The notes: generated from the letters alone by a model not told the origin. Counted from the first letter of the stretch, positions 35,625 to 45,619 are shown. The stretch is 64,000 nt of DNA from Marinoscillum pacificum (GCF_024714495.1 NZ_JAMZMJ010000001.1:1364001-1428000), one strand, 5' to 3'. A program made the numbers and translations.

Positions 35625-37415
35625 TTAAGGTGCGTCGGTTGTTTCTGGTGACTCAAAAACTGAAACAAAGTTGATATCAAATCCATCTGGTGTGGTTGAG
35701 TAAGCATCTACCAACATTACCCATTGAAAAGTAGCACCGTCTAAAGCACTAACATCTCCAAGTGAAAACAGGTTATTCGCAATGCCTGCCTGACCTACAA
35801 GTACCCAGTTATGGTCCACGGTACTTTCCAGACCACTGGTATAATATCTTGGAAGTTCACTTTTTAGTACGTATACATCCACTTTCTCAGGGTAAGCGCT
35901 GTAAGCACTTGCTAGTGATGAGTAATTTGCATTTCGATTCCACGACGTTTCCACAACTTGTAAAACCGTATTATCCTCCACAGCAACAGCTTCCTCAAAT
36001 CTCATCATAGCATAGCCATTTCCTTTACCAAGAGAGACAAACTTAGATCCGTTTTTATTATAATCTGCAATATCTGCATTAGCCGCATTGGCTCTAGATT
36101 CATTGGTAGAATTGTATTCGTCTTCAGATATATTATTAGGGTCTGCAGACATTCCACTTCCTGGTCTGTATAACTTGATCTCTGCATATTGATGAGCATC
36201 CGCCGAACTAAAGTCCCAATACTGAGAGTAAGCTCCTGGAATCTCATTCGAACTAGACCCGGATGGATTCAAAGAATTTTTATCAAAAGACTGAGTAGAG
36301 GTCATATCTCCCCAGAAATGCACTGTTTTGTTGTCTTTAAATTTATCTCCTGCTATAGGATCATTGATTGTAAAATCAACTTTGGTGATCAAATCACCGT
36401 GAAGATTCCAAAGATTTAGAAACCCTTTTTTATGGTGAGAAGTAAATACATAATTATCTCCAGTAAGAGCAGCTCCCGTTACTTTACCTGATTTCTGTTT
36501 AGCAAAACTGTGAGAACTACTTGCACCGAACACTTTGCTGGCGGTAAAAGAAATCTCTTTATTTGCCCAGTCCCAGGTTAGATCTAGTGCTATAGCGGTA
36601 TTGTTCTTCCATTGACTAAAAGATATCAATCTTTGAGCTTCAAACCCATCGGTTTCTGTCCCGTTTTGAGTGAATAAAATATCCCCACCCTGGAATTTTA
36701 CTTTCTTAGAATTGAATTCGGTCAAATCATCAAAGTAATCCTCTCCGTCTTCAGTGGTTTCAACGTAAGCGTCTCCAGAAAATTTGAACGGTACAGCATG
36801 TACCCATACCTGACCACAAGCACCCAGACTTGCATTTCCTGCGCTACAAAGAGTAGGATCTTCATCAGACCAGATATCTGCTCCTACGTTAACATAAGAA
36901 GGGTCAGCAAGACCATTTCCGTTATCGGCTACCACTTTGAAGAAACCAGCTTGTCCTGCAATAAACAAGAAACCGTCTTCATCTACATCTACCTGAGTAA
37001 TCTTACCTGTAAACATCCTGTTATTATAATGCTCATCATAATACATTCCATCAGGATTATAGTCGAAGAGTATCAATTCTCTTACTTCTCCTGAGTTTAC
37101 ATTTACCAGATAAATTTTGCTCTGTTTAGAGACCACAATCGTGATCCATTCATTGTCTGGAGACATAGTCATGTGTCCACCATTAGGAATTGGTGATTCT
37201 GTTTCTAAACGATTCAAAACAGCTTCTGATCCCAGACCCTGGAAATCATAATCCAATTCATAAATTCTTGATTCGCCTGCTACAGAGTTTAGCAAGAACA
37301 CTCGCTCATTAAATGGCATTCTTTTTAGAAGAGCTTCCTCTTCTACTTTATTATCGTTTACATGACAACTTGCAGCCAGTACGATAATGATCATTAGGGG
37401 TAAAAACTTTCGCAT
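35625..37415 (-). CDS. Large surface lipoprotein, propeller-like
   Basis: 596 residues with a lipoprotein signal (VLAASC). Residues ~30-350 carry repeats with strand-turn-strand patterns (RIYELDYDFQGLG, WITIVVSKQSKIYLVNVNSGEV, GFLFIAGQAGFFKVV, NYVFTSHHKKGFLNLWNLHGDL), suggesting a beta-propeller. Residues ~440-590 resemble discoidin-like surface modules with a SLG start, a DVYV-x-W-x-LVGQ middle, and a D-x5-GFDINFVSV end. No enzymatic residue is evident. It stands next to the exopolysaccharide locus and could bind glycans, which is inference. It is monocistronic. Confidence 0.7.
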   Translation of the reverse strand: MRKFLPLMIIIVLAASCHVNDNKVEEEALLKRMPFNERVFLLNSVAGESRIYELDYDFQGLGSEAVLNRLETESPIPNGGHMTMSPDNEWITIVVSKQSKIYLVNVNSGEVRELILFDYNPDGMYYDEHYNNRMFTGKITQVDVDEDGFLFIAGQAGFFKVVADNGNGLADPSYVNVGADIWSDEDPTLCSAGNASLGACGQVWVHAVPFKFSGDAYVETTEDGEDYFDDLTEFNSKKVKFQGGDILFTQNGTETDGFEAQRLISFSQWKNNTAIALDLTWDWANKEISFTASKVFGASSSHSFAKQKSGKVTGAALTGDNYVFTSHHKKGFLNLWNLHGDLITKVDFTINDPIAGDKFKDNKTVHFWGDMTSTQSFDKNSLNPSGSSSNEIPGAYSQYWDFSSADAHQYAEIKLYRPGSGMSADPNNISEDEYNSTNESRANAANADIADYNKNGSKFVSLGKGNGYAMMRFEEAVAVEDNTVLQVVETSWNRNANYSSLASAYSAYPEKVDVYVLKSELPRYYTSGLESTVDHNWVLVGQAGIANNLFSLGDVSALDGATFQWVMLVDAYSTTPDGFDINFVSVFESPETTDAP

Positions 37416-37478
37416 TGCTTTTAGGCAGTTTTGGTGATAATAAAAGTTAAATGCTGATTAGGTTGATGTTAGAAAAAA

Positions 37479-38927
37479 TCATTTTCTAACGAGTACACGA
37501 AGATAAGATTTTTTTTCACCTTTCCGCTCTATGTTAAGAAAGTATAACCCGTTAGGAACTGTTTTCCAATCAATTATCAACTCTCCATTGAAATAACTAT
37601 GACTTGTTTCGACCTCTTTCCCCATAGAATTCGTTATATACATTTTTGAATAATTGGAAATTTGTAGATAGGTAAATGAGTTTGAAGGATTTGGAAAAAC
37701 AGTTAATTCATTAGTAGTTTGTGCCGTCCAAGGTTGATACAAAGTTGAACGCTCTACTAACAGGCTCATTAATGTCACAACTTGACCATCATGAGAGACC
37801 ATAGGTACATCAATCAGGTTATCATCTGTTGAGGTTATTCGGATTTCAAAAGTTTCACCGAGCTGTATATTCTCGTCCAGCTCTATGAAATTCTCCCGAT
37901 TATCTGTTAGTGTTTCGGAATTCAAATAAGTCGAATGAACTAGTTCATCTTCTTCCATAACTTCCAGTACTAATGGACTGGAAAAATCAGTGAGAGATTT
38001 ACCTGCCACTGTCAGATAAACACCAACTAATGCCACTTTTTCTTGTAGTTGAATTGATTGAGTAAAACTTTGAGATGAAATGGTTTTATTCCCATTTAGA
38101 CTGTCCGTATCATCGTATAAAGGAATTTTTATAAATGGATAACAAAGTTCCCCCTCAACTTTCCCGATTCCATCACGGTCAATCCAGCTCTCTAAACTCT
38201 TATCAGGTTCGGAGTGATAACCATAGGCATAGTCAAATCTATAAAAGTAATCGATGGTATCAGTTCCCCTAAGTGTGCTACCGCTTAAGCCTCCTAAAAA
38301 ATGCTTTCTTTGATCGATTAATCCGGCACCTGATGAGCCTTGCCCAGTTCTTCCTTGCGTCCAGTTTCCAACTCTCCAAAAACCATTCTCTATCTCAGAG
38401 TAGGCACTAAAACTGCCAATTGAAATAGTATTTCTACTTAAGGCAGTTTGTTGTAAATCAAAATCCGCAAAATGAAACACCAAACCATAAGATGGATTCA
38501 AAGCTGACACATCCCAACCCAATTGATATGTTGCTAATTCTCTTGGAGGTTTTTCTGAGATTCGAAACAATGCAAAATCAAGACTTTTATCGACTGCCAA
38601 TAATTCAAAGGCTCCATTAGAAACCCACCGAACGGATTTGTACGATTTACTTTGTTTCAGAAGGGGTAATTCTCCAAAAATGAAATATGCTGAAGCTAAT
38701 GAATTATCCTCTGGAAGACAATGAGCTGCAGTAAGTATATACAACTCATCATCTGCGATACCATTCCCAAAAATGACTGTACCCGTACAGGTATAAGTTC
38801 CATTGAGTACCACTTGGCAAGTTGAGTTCTCTAGAGATTTGTAGTGAGCAACTAAGGATTCATTAGGGGATTGTGAGAAAACACTTTTAAATACTAAGCA
38901 TGTTAAAATGAAGACGGCTATTCTCAT
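37479..38927 (-). CDS. Secreted trypsin-like protease with T9SS domain
   Basis: 482 residues from ATG at 38927 (an ATG three codons earlier is possible). Signal peptide ending VFSQ. Chymotrypsin-fold triad: His69 (LTAAHC), Asp117 (KSLDFAL), Ser199 (GQGSSGAG). An additional beta domain follows (~290-400). The last ~75 residues form a type A type IX secretion sorting domain (FPNPSNSFTYLQI, NGLYFLNIERKGEKKSYLRVLVRK in two parts), so it is secreted or attached to the cell surface. The substrate is unknown. Upstream is a 300-base divergent region shared with the PadR gene. Confidence 0.9.
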   Translation of the reverse strand: MRIAVFILTCLVFKSVFSQSPNESLVAHYKSLENSTCQVVLNGTYTCTGTVIFGNGIADDELYILTAAHCLPEDNSLASAYFIFGELPLLKQSKSYKSVRWVSNGAFELLAVDKSLDFALFRISEKPPRELATYQLGWDVSALNPSYGLVFHFADFDLQQTALSRNTISIGSFSAYSEIENGFWRVGNWTQGRTGQGSSGAGLIDQRKHFLGGLSGSTLRGTDTIDYFYRFDYAYGYHSEPDKSLESWIDRDGIGKVEGELCYPFIKIPLYDDTDSLNGNKTISSQSFTQSIQLQEKVALVGVYLTVAGKSLTDFSSPLVLEVMEEDELVHSTYLNSETLTDNRENFIELDENIQLGETFEIRITSTDDNLIDVPMVSHDGQVVTLMSLLVERSTLYQPWTAQTTNELTVFPNPSNSFTYLQISNYSKMYITNSMGKEVETSHSYFNGELIIDWKTVPNGLYFLNIERKGEKKSYLRVLVRK

Positions 38928-39200
38928 ATTATACATCCTCCAAGATTCATTATCCTGTATCTAAGCGATGGTGATAGAATATTTACAATTCAAGATTAAC
39001 CTAAAATCAATTGAGTCCAAAATATTTAACTACTAAGTGGCCTAACAGAGTTGTCTCAAAATGAAATTTGGCTTAAAATGTGAAAATTAAAGTTCAGGCA
39101 ATCGTATCCCTCAAAATCTCGCTGTATGGTTAAAGCTTGAGTACCAACTTTATTTTTTTCACAACAAATGCAACCTTCTCAATTTAATTGCATCTATTTG

Positions 39201-39231
39201 TTATACATATGTTAATTAAACTTTTGTATAA
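39201..39231 (+). promoter_or_regulatory. Dyad in PadR promoter region
   Basis: TTATAC (39201-39206) and GTATAA (39226-39231) are reverse complements separated by 19 bases, with an ACATATGT palindrome partly inside. The second arm touches the PadR start codon. It is a candidate autoregulatory site, weak on sequence alone. The rest of the 300-base gap from 38928 shows AT-rich sequence with no further gene. Confidence 0.3.
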
Positions 39232-39554
39232 TGAATGAATCAATAGGGTCTCTGGAGGAAACGATTTTATTAATCGTGCTAGTAATGCAAGAAGAGGCTT
39301 ATGGGGTATCAGTAGGTGAAGAATATCAGAAACGAACTGGAAAGAGCATCTCCATTCCAGCTATTCACACGGTACTTAAGCGGCTAGAAAAGAAAGGCTT
39401 CTTAACGTCCTTCATGGGAGGAGCTACTGCAGAAAGAGGTGGCCGGAAAAAGCGGCTTTTTGAAATTACAAGGAGTGGCTACAAGATCATTGCAGAACTA
39501 CGAGATACCAGAAACGATCTCTGGAAACTTGCACCACAGTTTAATATGGCATGA
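39231..39554 (+). CDS. PadR-family transcriptional regulator
   Basis: 107 residues, the size of small PadR proteins: a winged helix with LEETILLIVLVMQEEAYGVSV and HTVLKRLEKKGFL, a glycine/arginine-rich wing (ERGGRKKRLFEITRSG) and a short dimerisation helix. The stop overlaps the next gene's start (ATGA), so it probably represses the co-transcribed permease. PadR-permease pairs of this kind are common in Cytophagales. Confidence 0.92.
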   Translation: MNESIGSLEETILLIVLVMQEEAYGVSVGEEYQKRTGKSISIPAIHTVLKRLEKKGFLTSFMGGATAERGGRKKRLFEITRSGYKIIAELRDTRNDLWKLAPQFNMA

Positions 39555-42148
39555 AACCTTCTGACCACATATCACCTCCCAACTGGGCCAACCGCTTTTT
39601 AGAATGGTATTGCCATGAAGATCTATTGGATGAAATTCAGGGCGATCTTTTCGAGCAATTCCATAAAAACCAGTTAACAAAAGGCAAACATGTGGCCCGA
39701 AGACGATTCATTCTGGATGTCTTCCGATTCTTCCGTCCGTCAAGCTTAAAAAAAACTCAAATACATATGAACACTCAAATTATTTCCAACTATCTGAAAG
39801 TAGCGTTTCGAGTCTTTAAAAAAGAAAAAGGATACACCTTTACCAACATTCTCGGATTGGCACTTGGCATCACATGTAGTCTTTTTATCTACCTATGGAT
39901 ACAGGATGAACTCAGCTACAATCAATGGCCTGATGACAAGGATAAAATTCACAATGTTCTGGTTAACATGGAGGAATCATCTGGCATCATACACACCTGG
40001 TCTACCACCCCACAACCACTTCACCCCATACTTCAAGAGAAATACCCAGCTATTGAAAAAGCTACTATGATGAACTGGGGCACCAACTTTATCCTGAAAA
40101 AAGGTGAGGAATTCCTGACAATAAACGGCCGATATGCAACTCCCGAGGTTTTTGATGTATTTTCTATACCATTCATGCAAGGCGGACATCAAATGATGTT
40201 TGAAAACCCAGAATCTATAGCCATAAGCGCTAGCTCGGCTGAAAAATACTATGGTCCAGAATGGCAATCTGAAAACCTAACGGGAAAACACATTACTGAT
40301 AAGGACGGTAAATCGTTCATCATCGCTGGTGTCTTTAAGGACATTCCAAAACACTCAACAGTAAGGTTCGAATTCATTATCCCATTTGATTATATGCTCT
40401 CCAAGCAACCCTGGAATAAGCATTGGGGTAATTTCAATCACTCGATGTATGTGAAAATAGCTGATGGTTATACTACGCTGACAGCTCAGGAAAATATCCA
40501 AAATGCAATTTCAGAAAATCGTCCTGATGTAGAAATGACAGCCCCACTAGTATTGCAGCCATTTAGCGATTTGTATCTATTCACCAAGTATGAAAATGGC
40601 CAACAATCAGGAGGTCGTATTGATTATGTTAAGATTCTGGGCATATCTGCTATTCTCATTTTGGTACTTGCCTCGGTTAATTTCATCAACCTTACTACTG
40701 CAAGATCATCAAAACGCTCTAAAGAAACTGGAATCAGAAAGGTACTTGGTGCTCAGAGACAATCACTTCGATCGCAATACTTGATTGAAGCTATGCTAAT
40801 TACACTGGCGGCATTTATAGTCTCTGGAATAGCTGTTGCATTGCTCTTACCAACCTTCAATCAATTGGCTAACAAATCCATAGGTATTGAGTTTTTTGAT
40901 TTCCAATTCATTCTCACGTGCCTAATTTTCATTTTTGTTCTTGGCGTGATCTCTGGTTTGTATCCAGCATTTTATATGGCTGCACTCAATCCAATCATTT
41001 CTATGAAGGGCATTATCAAATCCGATCATTCCAATAGGTTATTCCGTAAGGGTCTCGTGATATTCCAATTTGTGATCACCATCACCATGATCATTGGCTC
41101 AGTAACTATCTATGAGCAAATCGATTATGTACTCTATAAAAATCTGGGACTTGATAGGGATAACGTCCTCAAATCAAGTATCTGGCACCTAAGTGATACT
41201 CAACGTAAAACTTACGTTAGTAGATTATCCAACATGCCAGGTATTGCCTCTTATAGTGTAGTCAATCAAGACCCAACAGATATTGCAAACAGCACTTCTG
41301 ACCCTTCATGGCCAGACAAGGATCCTATGATGGATGTCTATTTTCATATCTTAGGTGTAGATCCGCATTTCAATGAAATGATGAATATTGAAATAGTTGC
41401 AGGAAGAGACTTTGACATGAATTTAAGCACGGATTCCACAGGCTACATCATCAATGAAGTAACCGCAAGCCTCATGGGTGGGGATGAAGCTCTCGGAAAA
41501 GAGTTAACCTTTTGGGATAATCCGGGAAAAGTAATTGGCATCGCTAAAAACTTCCATATCGCCTCTCTACATACTCCAATAGAACCTATGATCATGAGAA
41601 TAGATCCGGGTCCAGGGCTATTATTGGTAAAAACAAAGCCAGGAGAAGCACAAGCTGCCATCAAATCACTGGAGCAACTTCACAATGAATATAGTCCCGA
41701 AAGAGTCTTCGGGTACAGTTTTATGGACGATGACTATCAAGACCGCTATCAGAGCGAAATGCTGGTAAGTGAGCTTATGCTATACTTTACAGTTGTAGCG
41801 ATCATCATTTCATGCCTTGGATTGTTAAGTCTTATTTCTTTCAGTACTCAATTAAAAACCAAAGAAATAGGAATACGCAAGGTACTTGGTGCCAGTATCA
41901 CTTCTATTCTTAGTCTAGTAGGCAAAGAATATCTGGTACTGATCATATTATCATTCATAATCGCCAGTCCGATAGCCATTTATATCATGAATGATTGGCT
42001 CAGCCAGTACGCTTATAGTATCGATTTAAATATCTGGTTGTTTGTCATTGCAGCAGGTGCAGCACTTTCTATCACCTTGCTTACCATTGCTAATCACGCT
42101 ATTCGATCAGCTACGCAAAATCCTGTAGATTCTTTACGAACGGAATAA
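39551..42148 (+). CDS. MacB/FtsX-type permease with prefix domain
   Basis: 865 residues. The first ~70 residues are a permease prefix domain (SPPNWANRFLEWYCHEDLLDE, in part; GDLFEQFHKNQ). The double permease follows: TM near 95-115, periplasmic domain, three helices (~360-500, KRSKETGIRKVLGAQR), second periplasmic domain, three helices (~740-850, LKTKEIGIRKVLGAS) and closing NPVDSLRTE. No ATPase gene is nearby. It is translated with PadR by an ATGA overlap. The sequence is clearly of the same family as the 10161-12578 permease, but that one has no prefix. Confidence 0.9.
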   Translation: MKPSDHISPPNWANRFLEWYCHEDLLDEIQGDLFEQFHKNQLTKGKHVARRRFILDVFRFFRPSSLKKTQIHMNTQIISNYLKVAFRVFKKEKGYTFTNILGLALGITCSLFIYLWIQDELSYNQWPDDKDKIHNVLVNMEESSGIIHTWSTTPQPLHPILQEKYPAIEKATMMNWGTNFILKKGEEFLTINGRYATPEVFDVFSIPFMQGGHQMMFENPESIAISASSAEKYYGPEWQSENLTGKHITDKDGKSFIIAGVFKDIPKHSTVRFEFIIPFDYMLSKQPWNKHWGNFNHSMYVKIADGYTTLTAQENIQNAISENRPDVEMTAPLVLQPFSDLYLFTKYENGQQSGGRIDYVKILGISAILILVLASVNFINLTTARSSKRSKETGIRKVLGAQRQSLRSQYLIEAMLITLAAFIVSGIAVALLLPTFNQLANKSIGIEFFDFQFILTCLIFIFVLGVISGLYPAFYMAALNPIISMKGIIKSDHSNRLFRKGLVIFQFVITITMIIGSVTIYEQIDYVLYKNLGLDRDNVLKSSIWHLSDTQRKTYVSRLSNMPGIASYSVVNQDPTDIANSTSDPSWPDKDPMMDVYFHILGVDPHFNEMMNIEIVAGRDFDMNLSTDSTGYIINEVTASLMGGDEALGKELTFWDNPGKVIGIAKNFHIASLHTPIEPMIMRIDPGPGLLLVKTKPGEAQAAIKSLEQLHNEYSPERVFGYSFMDDDYQDRYQSEMLVSELMLYFTVVAIIISCLGLLSLISFSTQLKTKEIGIRKVLGASITSILSLVGKEYLVLIILSFIIASPIAIYIMNDWLSQYAYSIDLNIWLFVIAAGAALSITLLTIANHAIRSATQNPVDSLRTE

Positions 42149-42152
42149 AATG

Positions 42153-42190
42153 AAAAAAGGATTGACTTAGGCTTCGAGTCAATCCTTTTA
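42153..42190 (+). terminator. Terminator after PadR-permease operon
   Basis: GGATTGACT (42159-42167) pairs with AGTCAATCC (42177-42185) and is followed by TTTTA, preceded by an A run. Confidence 0.85.
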
Positions 42191-42237
42191 ATTCTTCAGT
42201 TAAATCTTATAAGTTCGAGCCAATAACAACAGCTCAA

Positions 42238-42399
42238 ATGAAAGGAAAGCAAATCATCTTCATCATCGTTGGTCTTTTTCTAATTGCAGGAAACCAAATA
42301 GCTTCCTACTATTTTGAAATCCCTGATTTCATAGATGGTTTGATTTTCGGCTGTGGAATTGGCCTGATGATTTTTGGATTTACTAAGAAGAAAAAATAA
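42238..42399 (+). CDS. Small two-span membrane protein
   Basis: 53 residues from ATG to TAA: two hydrophobic segments (QIIFIIVGLFLIAG and FIDGLIFGCGIGLMIFGF) joined by a short loop, ending in a lysine tail (TKKKK). It is independent of the upstream operon (terminator between) and convergent with the glycosylasparaginase gene 19 bases on. No known function; coding likelihood is fair given the clean membrane pattern. Confidence 0.55.
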   Translation: MKGKQIIFIIVGLFLIAGNQIASYYFEIPDFIDGLIFGCGIGLMIFGFTKKKK

Positions 42400-42418
42400 T
42401 AAGTCAACCAATAGCACT

Positions 42419-43411
42419 TTAGCCTTTCATCTGAAACTTTGCATCCTCCATTTGTTGAACATCTGGATTGTGAATAGCATAATTGAACCCTGACTTTAAG
42501 CTATAACCAGCGTGCTCGCCGTTCTTATTGAGAGCGATAAAGCCTACTTGCAAGTATTCCATATCATCACGTCGCTTGTACAGTTCGTAAATTCTGTTGG
42601 TCACTTCAATACAAGCCTCCTCTGGTGACTTACCCTGTCGCATAAGCTCTACTACCATTGCACTACCTGCAGTACGAATAACAGCTTCACCCAAACCAGT
42701 CGCTGCAGCAGCTCCTACTTCGTTATCTAAGAACAAACCAGCTCCGATAATTGGTGAGTCCCCTACTCGACCGTCCATTTTCCAGGCTGCTCCGCTTGTG
42801 GTACAAGCTCCCGCCAAATCACCATTTTGATCCAATGCCAGCATGCTGATGGTATCATGATTCTCAATATTAATAACTGGCTGATATTTAGACTTTTCCA
42901 ACCATTTTTTATATGCTTTTTCAGCTTCTGGGGTTAATAAATTCTGCGCTTCAAATCCTTGCTCAAGGGCAAACTTCTTTGCTCCTGCCCCAACCAACAT
43001 TATATGCGGTGTTTTTTCCATTACCTTTCTAGCAACAGATATTGGGTTCTTAATATCTTGAAGGTATGCCACCGAACCACAGTTACTATATTTATCCATG
43101 ATACACGCATCAAGAGTCACTTTACCTTCTCTATCAGGAAAGCCACCTAAACCTACGGTCATCACTTTAGGATCGTCTTCAACCACTCTCACACCTTTTT
43201 CAACAGCATCTAAAGCTGAACCACCACTTTTCAGAAATTCCCAGGACTCGTCATTAGCCATCATGCCATGGTTCCAGGTAGAAATAGCCACTGGTTTTAC
43301 TAATGCCTTTTTACGTGTTTCCTCTTTGGACTCAGTAGCACATGCTGACAGTGAACTTAATGAAGCTACTCCTACTGCTGCTTGTCCAATAAACTTTCTT
43401 CGTTTAATCAT
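42419..43411 (-). CDS. Glycosylasparaginase (N4-GlcNAc-Asn amidase)
   Basis: 330 residues. A twin-arginine-like start (KRRKFIGQAAVG) runs into a lipobox (LSAC, Cys24), so a folded lipoprotein may be exported. The Ntn-hydrolase features are present: the NHDT block with Thr187 as nucleophile after autocleavage, GRVGDSPIIGAG, and TGLGE. It should cleave the GlcNAc-Asn bond of N-glycans or related aspartyl-amides. It is the last gene of a three-gene minus-strand operon with a GHL10-like and a CBM9-like protein (8-base overlap with the former), consistent with glycoprotein breakdown. Confidence 0.92.
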   Translation of the reverse strand: MIKRRKFIGQAAVGVASLSSLSACATESKEETRKKALVKPVAISTWNHGMMANDESWEFLKSGGSALDAVEKGVRVVEDDPKVMTVGLGGFPDREGKVTLDACIMDKYSNCGSVAYLQDIKNPISVARKVMEKTPHIMLVGAGAKKFALEQGFEAQNLLTPEAEKAYKKWLEKSKYQPVINIENHDTISMLALDQNGDLAGACTTSGAAWKMDGRVGDSPIIGAGLFLDNEVGAAAATGLGEAVIRTAGSAMVVELMRQGKSPEEACIEVTNRIYELYKRRDDMEYLQVGFIALNKNGEHAGYSLKSGFNYAIHNPDVQQMEDAKFQMKG

Positions 43412-44510
43412 TCTTTTGGGTTGTGAATTCTTTGATAACTGCTAAATGTTCTTCCATTAGAGCTCCTGCGTCAAATAAGGCCACTCCTTTGGCTCCATTA
43501 GTTTTCGCTTGCTCAAATGCTTCCTTCAACTGATCCGCTGGTATGGAAGGAATAAATAATCCGGTATGTAATTCTGTTTCTCTGGCAGAAAGATCACTCA
43601 CTCCCTGACCTGTAGCAAATCCTATCCAATCCAGTTCTTCATTGTAAAAGTTATGATAGATCATCGGAAGCACCATATCAATGTTCCATTTATCCCATCG
43701 CTGACGGACCATTCGAGCAGCCATTTCTGGATAAGGAAATACTGCCGCTGTTAAGATCTTACCATTATCATGAACGATTTTATAGGCATCATCTACTACA
43801 GCTTTCACTTGATTCAAACGAAATTGTTTCCATTCCAAATCGAGTTCCGGATGTTCCATTTCTCTCGGATTCTTATGATGAATACTCTCAAATTTTTCGA
43901 TACACTTATCACAGTAGCAAAAGTCAAATTCAGGCAGCTCTTCATTCTGAACCAGGTCATATTTTGGAAGCAACCCTATAGGTAGGAAAATATCAGAATA
44001 CCTGATATAATCCAGATGCACACTAGCCACTCCTGGCACTTCTGCCAACCCTCTGACCAAGTTTAAGACGTGACCCCTACTTTCTGGTCTAGTAGGACAC
44101 ATCCATTGATAATACCCCACATATGGTCGGGTATCGAAACATGATTTACCTTCACGACTTACAGCGTACCAGTCTGGATGCTGCAAAGCAACAGTATCTC
44201 CTGGGCGATTCATGGCCATGATCCAGGCATGAACTTCCAGACCCTCCTCTGAGGCTATAGGCGTCAATCTCGCCAACTCGGCCGGATTAGTACCCGTGTT
44301 TATTAGTACAGCATCGATTCCGCTTTCCGCGAGACGTTGGAACTTTGACTGATACGTGCTGTCTGTCCAGTCTGACTTGGCTGTTAACCAGGTCCATACT
44401 TTAAACGGATTGGCGACTGCTGTGCTTTCAGTTTTTGTTGGTGGAGATTTTGTTTGTTCACAAGCGGATATCAATAATACCGTGAGAAGTGCTAGTAACG
44501 TTCTTTTCAT
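43404..44510 (-). CDS. GHL10-like putative glycoside hydrolase lipoprotein
   Basis: 368 residues with lipobox (LISAC). A (beta/alpha)8-type domain related to family-10-like bacterial hydrolases is suggested by GIDAVLINTGTN, LEVHAWIMAMN, VHLDYIRYSD, DFCYCDKC (a Cys cluster), DMVLPMIYHNFY and GVALFDAG. Candidate acid residues are in the LDYIRY strand and the PMIYH strand. The substrate is not known. It lies between the CBM9-like gene and glycosylasparaginase with 3-base gap and 8-base overlap. Confidence 0.8.
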   Translation of the reverse strand: MKRTLLALLTVLLISACEQTKSPPTKTESTAVANPFKVWTWLTAKSDWTDSTYQSKFQRLAESGIDAVLINTGTNPAELARLTPIASEEGLEVHAWIMAMNRPGDTVALQHPDWYAVSREGKSCFDTRPYVGYYQWMCPTRPESRGHVLNLVRGLAEVPGVASVHLDYIRYSDIFLPIGLLPKYDLVQNEELPEFDFCYCDKCIEKFESIHHKNPREMEHPELDLEWKQFRLNQVKAVVDDAYKIVHDNGKILTAAVFPYPEMAARMVRQRWDKWNIDMVLPMIYHNFYNEELDWIGFATGQGVSDLSARETELHTGLFIPSIPADQLKEAFEQAKTNGAKGVALFDAGALMEEHLAVIKEFTTQKND

Positions 44511-44513
44511 ATT

Positions 44514-45533
44514 TTAATTAATAGAAATAATAGATTCACCATCTTCTTTGATGATGATGCGCTTTTCGGTATTGGGGATTTCGATCCAGATATTCCACCC
44601 GGTCAAGTGTCGCTTAAAATGAACGGGTATTTCTTGAGTCTGAAACGAAATTGCAAAATAGTCGGAATCATCCAAAATCAACTTCCGCTCATGTACGCTT
44701 CTGTACACTTCGTAAAGTTTTTCTCTGAGTAGCTCTTCATAAGGCGCATTGAAGTCAGTCTTCTTTTGAGCGAAGTAAACAAATCCCCAATGTTCTGGCT
44801 CGTGCATATTAATAACTCCCTGGGGACTCCAAACCCAATTGTATTCTGGCAAAAACTTTCCCTCATCATCCTTTTTGCGTCGATATTGGTTATCGATCAA
44901 CTCATAATCCCAATTAACACGGCTAAAATTGATCCGCCAATAGTCATTCACAGGCAGTCTATTTGTAGTTGCTTCAAGTAAGGCGCTCCAGGGCATGGCT
45001 ATTTCCACACTCCAACCCTCATCTATATCTGAAGGATCATTCAACGTACCATTGATTTTAACTGCGGTTTTTATGCCTTTGATATCCCAATTATCAATTA
45101 CTCTGGGGCCATTTCTATACGGTTTAGTTAGGAATAAATCCCACACGGTATTCAGTGCATTCATTTCAAACTCCATGTAATTATGTGTATCTCCGTCTGG
45201 ATCAATGAAAATTTCAAAATCATTATTATAAAAAATCACCTGATCTCTCTCCGTAATATCACCCCAAACATGAGGTTCTTGAAGTGAAGCATAAAAGTAC
45301 AAGTAGGTACTGTCCCACATCATTTTCATTTGAGTGCGATGTGCAGTTTTTTTAACGCCCTCTATATCAACAAAATCCTCTGACCATGCCGCATTTAACC
45401 ATTCGTCTTCATGCTCTCCATCTACTACTACAGGAGAAGCAGCATAAGAAGCAATGTAAGTTCTGGGTTGATTCTCCTGACCAAATACAACAGATGAAAC
45501 ACAAAATATCAATGGGATAAAACCTATTCTCAT
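44514..45533 (-). CDS. CBM9-like carbohydrate-binding protein
   Basis: 339 residues from the ATG starting a signal peptide (CVSSVVFGQ; another ATG eight codons upstream is less likely). Residues ~20-230 match carbohydrate-binding family 9-like proteins: SPVVVDGEHEDEWLNAAW, MMWDSTYLYFYASLQEPHVW, FYNNDFEIFIDPDGD, WSVEIAMPWSAL. The C-terminal ~70 residues are an additional beta segment. It is first in the operon with GHL10-like and glycosylasparaginase genes and probably binds the glycan substrate. Confidence 0.85.
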   Translation of the reverse strand: MRIGFIPLIFCVSSVVFGQENQPRTYIASYAASPVVVDGEHEDEWLNAAWSEDFVDIEGVKKTAHRTQMKMMWDSTYLYFYASLQEPHVWGDITERDQVIFYNNDFEIFIDPDGDTHNYMEFEMNALNTVWDLFLTKPYRNGPRVIDNWDIKGIKTAVKINGTLNDPSDIDEGWSVEIAMPWSALLEATTNRLPVNDYWRINFSRVNWDYELIDNQYRRKKDDEGKFLPEYNWVWSPQGVINMHEPEHWGFVYFAQKKTDFNAPYEELLREKLYEVYRSVHERKLILDDSDYFAISFQTQEIPVHFKRHLTGWNIWIEIPNTEKRIIIKEDGESIISIN

Positions 45534-45619
45534 GTGGTAAAGATATACCACCAACATTGGTAACCACTTTTGTCAAAGTAGCTTCCTTTAACTTTACATC
45601 TTTTTACAACTGACCAAGC

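Noticed and set aside
43098-43445. 115-codon plus-strand open frame
   Set aside because: Antisense to the glycosylasparaginase signal peptide and core; shadow of the real gene.
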